Source: an uncultured Eubacterium sp. (GTDB lineage: Bacteria > Bacillota_A > Clostridia > Lachnospirales > Lachnospiraceae). Taken from it: a stretch of DNA of 17,877 bases. The translations under genes were made by a program, and so were the position numbers. Positions 16,510-17,877 of this stretch are shown one piece after another. The notes under the pieces are model-generated. The model saw only the letters and a program-made list of their open reading frames with translations, ran no database searches and was not told the DNA's origin. The stretch spans positions 1-17,877 of the forward strand of contig CAOKJJ010000098.1 in NCBI GenBank assembly GCA_948468465.1. Reading direction: 5' to 3'. The stretch's first letter is position 1. Each line of letters starts with the position of its first letter.

Positions 16510-16545
16510 AAACAAAGGCAGCAAAAACGTGCTTTGTTTGCCGCC
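16510..16545 (-). terminator. Hairpin with two exclusive folds between first and second genes
   Basis: On the minus strand GGCGGCAA (16545-16538) pairs with TTGCTGCC (16524-16517), one G-U pair, 13-base loop, followed by TTTGTTT: a possible intrinsic terminator. An alternative stem, AAACAAAG (16539-16532) with CTTTGTTT (16517-16510), uses up that T-rich tail. The stems share bases 16538-16539 and 16517, so only one can form. The ribosome binding site for the kinase gene comes just after. It could attenuate downstream expression. Confidence 0.45.
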
Positions 16546-16560
16546 TGCATCTGTAATACA

Positions 16561-17637
16561 TTATACAAACTTTAACATTTTAATTACTTGGCAATTAAAA
16601 ACATCTTCTTTTGCAAGTACAAAACACTCTAATACATCTGGCGAGAACTGGCCGCACTCACCATTTATAATCATGTCATAAGCTTTATCTTTCGAAAACG
16701 GTTCTTTATATATCCTGGGGCTGACCAGCGCGTCGTACACATCCGCAACGGATACAACCTGCACGCCAATCGAAATCTCATCTCCCTTTAGATGATCCGG
16801 ATATCCTTTGCCATCCCATCTTTCATGATGATGACGGCATATATCATAACTATAACGGTAGAAATCACTGTCTTTTTTCCGATAGGATTTTTCAAGAATG
16901 TCACAGCCTATGATAGTATGGGATTTCATCATCTCAAATTCTTCATTGGTCAGCCGCCCCGGTTTTAGCAAAATAGAATCCGGAATGCCGATCTTTCCGA
17001 TATCATGCAGCACGCAGGCACGGACAATCTGGTCGATCTGGTATTTATCCAGCCCATATTTCGGAAAATATTCCTGCAAATATTCCAGCATGATTTTTGT
17101 AAAATACTTAATCCGCTGCGTATGTTCTCCGGTCTCTATATTGCGAAATTCAACGAGCGAGCTTAACGCCTCTAACATCACTTCGTTATTTTCACGGATT
17201 TCCTTTTCCTGTTCTTTAATCTCTATCTCCTGCTGCCTGAGCCGAAGCTCCATTTCCATTTTATGCTGATACAGATCAATAATGTTTTGACTCCTCTTTT
17301 TTACGATATGCGGATAAAATGGTTTATGTATGACATCTGCCACTCCATAGGAATACGCTTTGTCCTCACTGTCAATCACCGTCTCGCCCGTAATGAGTAT
17401 CACTGGTATCTGTTCCAGCAGCTTATGCTCGCGCATGTATTCCAATACGTCAAATCCTGACATCACCGGCATGGAAATATCTAACAAAATCAATACGAGA
17501 TTATGGCTTTTCGCAATCTTTTCAATAGCCTCTTTCCCGTTTTCCGCTTCCAGCCTGTCGTACTCATCAAACATCGACTTTAATACTTCCCTGTTAATCG
17601 CCTCATCGTCTACAATCAAAATCTGTTGCTCTTCCAT
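16561..17637 (-). CDS. REC-HD-GYP response regulator, predicted c-di-GMP phosphodiesterase
   Basis: A cytoplasmic regulator of 358 residues. The receiver has D10/D11, phospho-D53 in LLDISMP, T83 and K105 in HKP. A helical linker (about 120-155) joins a complete HD-GYP domain: E168/H172 in ETGEH, H211-D212 in LHDIGKIGIPD, H240, H270-H271-E272, a GKGYP form of the GYP motif (276-280), and D299 in VADVYDAL. Known HD-GYP proteins with this set hydrolyse cyclic di-GMP. I chose ATG 17637 because GAGG lies 7 bases upstream and because the promoter at 17719-17691 covers the alternative TTG 17691. It is the first gene of the operon. The next gene encodes a kinase that may phosphorylate it; CheA is another candidate. 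Confidence 0.93.
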   Translation of the reverse strand: MEEQQILIVDDEAINREVLKSMFDEYDRLEAENGKEAIEKIAKSHNLVLILLDISMPVMSGFDVLEYMREHKLLEQIPVILITGETVIDSEDKAYSYGVADVIHKPFYPHIVKKRSQNIIDLYQHKMEMELRLRQQEIEIKEQEKEIRENNEVMLEALSSLVEFRNIETGEHTQRIKYFTKIMLEYLQEYFPKYGLDKYQIDQIVRACVLHDIGKIGIPDSILLKPGRLTNEEFEMMKSHTIIGCDILEKSYRKKDSDFYRYSYDICRHHHERWDGKGYPDHLKGDEISIGVQVVSVADVYDALVSPRIYKEPFSKDKAYDMIINGECGQFSPDVLECFVLAKEDVFNCQVIKMLKFV

Positions 17638-17690
17638 ATGTCTGCCTCGCGGTTTCTCCCTGTAATCATAGTTTTCCTTATATAAGAACA

Positions 17691-17719
17691 ATGTTAACCT
17701 TTTTCGTCGGCATTGTCAA
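17691..17719 (-). promoter_or_regulatory. Promoter of the signalling/chemotaxis operon
   Basis: On the minus strand TTGACA (17719-17714) is a perfect -35 match. After 17 bases comes TAACAT (17696-17691), 4 of 6 to the -10 consensus. The predicted start near 17684 gives a leader of about 47 bases to ATG 17637. It is the only clear promoter seen before the run of short-gapped genes ending at 5787. Confidence 0.65.
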
Positions 17720-17741
17720 CTGGAATCCGAAAAGTTCCAGT
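17719..17741. promoter_or_regulatory. Inverted repeat touching the -35 box
   Basis: ACTGGAA (17719-17725) and TTCCAGT (17735-17741) form a perfect 7-base inverted repeat with a 9-base spacer. One arm ends on the first base of the -35 element of the operon promoter. The position would suit an operator. The other arm runs into the larger palindrome at 17737, so it may instead belong to that repeat. Confidence 0.35.
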
Positions 17742-17812
17742 GAAAAGTACAACTCTGAGTGTAACAGTCCAGATAACCCTTGAACTGTTGCCTCTGAGTT
17801 ACTTTTCATTGG
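17737..17812. repeat. 76-bp imperfect palindromic repeat
   Basis: The outer ends CCAGTGAAAAGTA (17737-17749) and TACTTTTCATTGG (17800-17812) are inverted copies with one mismatch. Further in, CTCTGAG occurs in both halves (17753-17759 and 17792-17798) as an imperfect internal arm, and AACAGT (17763-17768) faces ACTGTT (17784-17789). The whole segment can fold into one long interrupted hairpin. It contains no ORF. It looks like a small non-autonomous repeat or extragenic palindrome placed just upstream of the operon promoter. Confidence 0.7.
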
Positions 17813-17827
17813 TCAGAAACGTGCACT

Positions 17828-17877
17828 AGAGCGTGTTTGAAAAATCATTCCCGCGATCTGCACTCCCCACTTTGCGG
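17828..17877. repeat. Partial repeat cut by the window end
   Basis: The segment begins AGAGCGTGTTTGAAAAATCA and continues to the edge. Its CGTGTTTGAAAA (17832-17843) is identical to bases 5284-5295, the left part of the hairpin after the HPt gene, where an inverted partner follows. The partner for this copy would lie outside the window. It is probably one half of a dispersed palindromic element, possibly a terminator for a gene beyond the edge. Confidence 0.45.

Noticed and set aside
17638..17691. N-terminal extension of the first REC-HD-GYP protein to TTG 17691
   Set aside because: The TTG overlaps the predicted -10 element, and ATG 17637 has GAGG at 7 bases.

Overview
The window looks like chromosome of a low-to-mid G+C Gram-positive anaerobe of the Clostridia, most likely Lachnospiraceae. 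The grounds are AGGAGG-type ribosome binding sites before most genes, use of TTG starts, clostridial-style tandem-HAMP chemoreceptors, stand-alone REC-HD-GYP proteins and palindromic intergenic repeats. The family-level call is inference. All 14 genes lie on the minus strand, so transcription runs from the right end to the left.

Right edge, about 17690-17877: an intergenic stretch with a 76-bp imperfect palindrome, the start of a second repeat cut by the window end, and a near-consensus promoter (TTGACA, 17 bp, TAACAT) that drives leftward into the first gene.

17637 to 5787, signalling operon: a REC-HD-GYP protein with all catalytic residues; a soluble PAS histidine kinase; a second REC-HD protein whose HD-GYP site is damaged; then cheR, cheB, cheY, cheA, cheW and two methyl-accepting chemotaxis proteins. 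Most gaps are short, and cheR and cheB overlap by ATGA. This is a full receptor-CheW-CheA-CheY array with CheR/CheB adaptation. No CheC, CheD, CheX, CheZ or flagellar gene is visible. Two candidate outputs in the operon are c-di-GMP phosphodiesterase-type proteins.

5754 to 2702, split phosphorelay: a promoter (TTGAAA, 17 bp, TAAAAT), a free HPt protein, a terminator-like hairpin, then a membrane hybrid kinase with an extracellular sensor and two receivers but no HPt of its own. The free HPt probably completes that relay.

2639 to 155: an intracellular-type subtilisin (S8) protease and a cardiolipin synthase that begins at TTG. A probable intrinsic terminator lies at the cardiolipin synthase stop codon. 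The last 110 bases at the left edge are an unusually G+C-rich, palindrome-bearing stretch with no supported gene.

The most interesting aspects are a chemosensory array built together with c-di-GMP-type output proteins, where two modules look like pseudo-enzymes (a CD-for-HD HD-GYP domain and a C-terminal HPt-like domain without its histidine), and several structured intergenic elements between the units.
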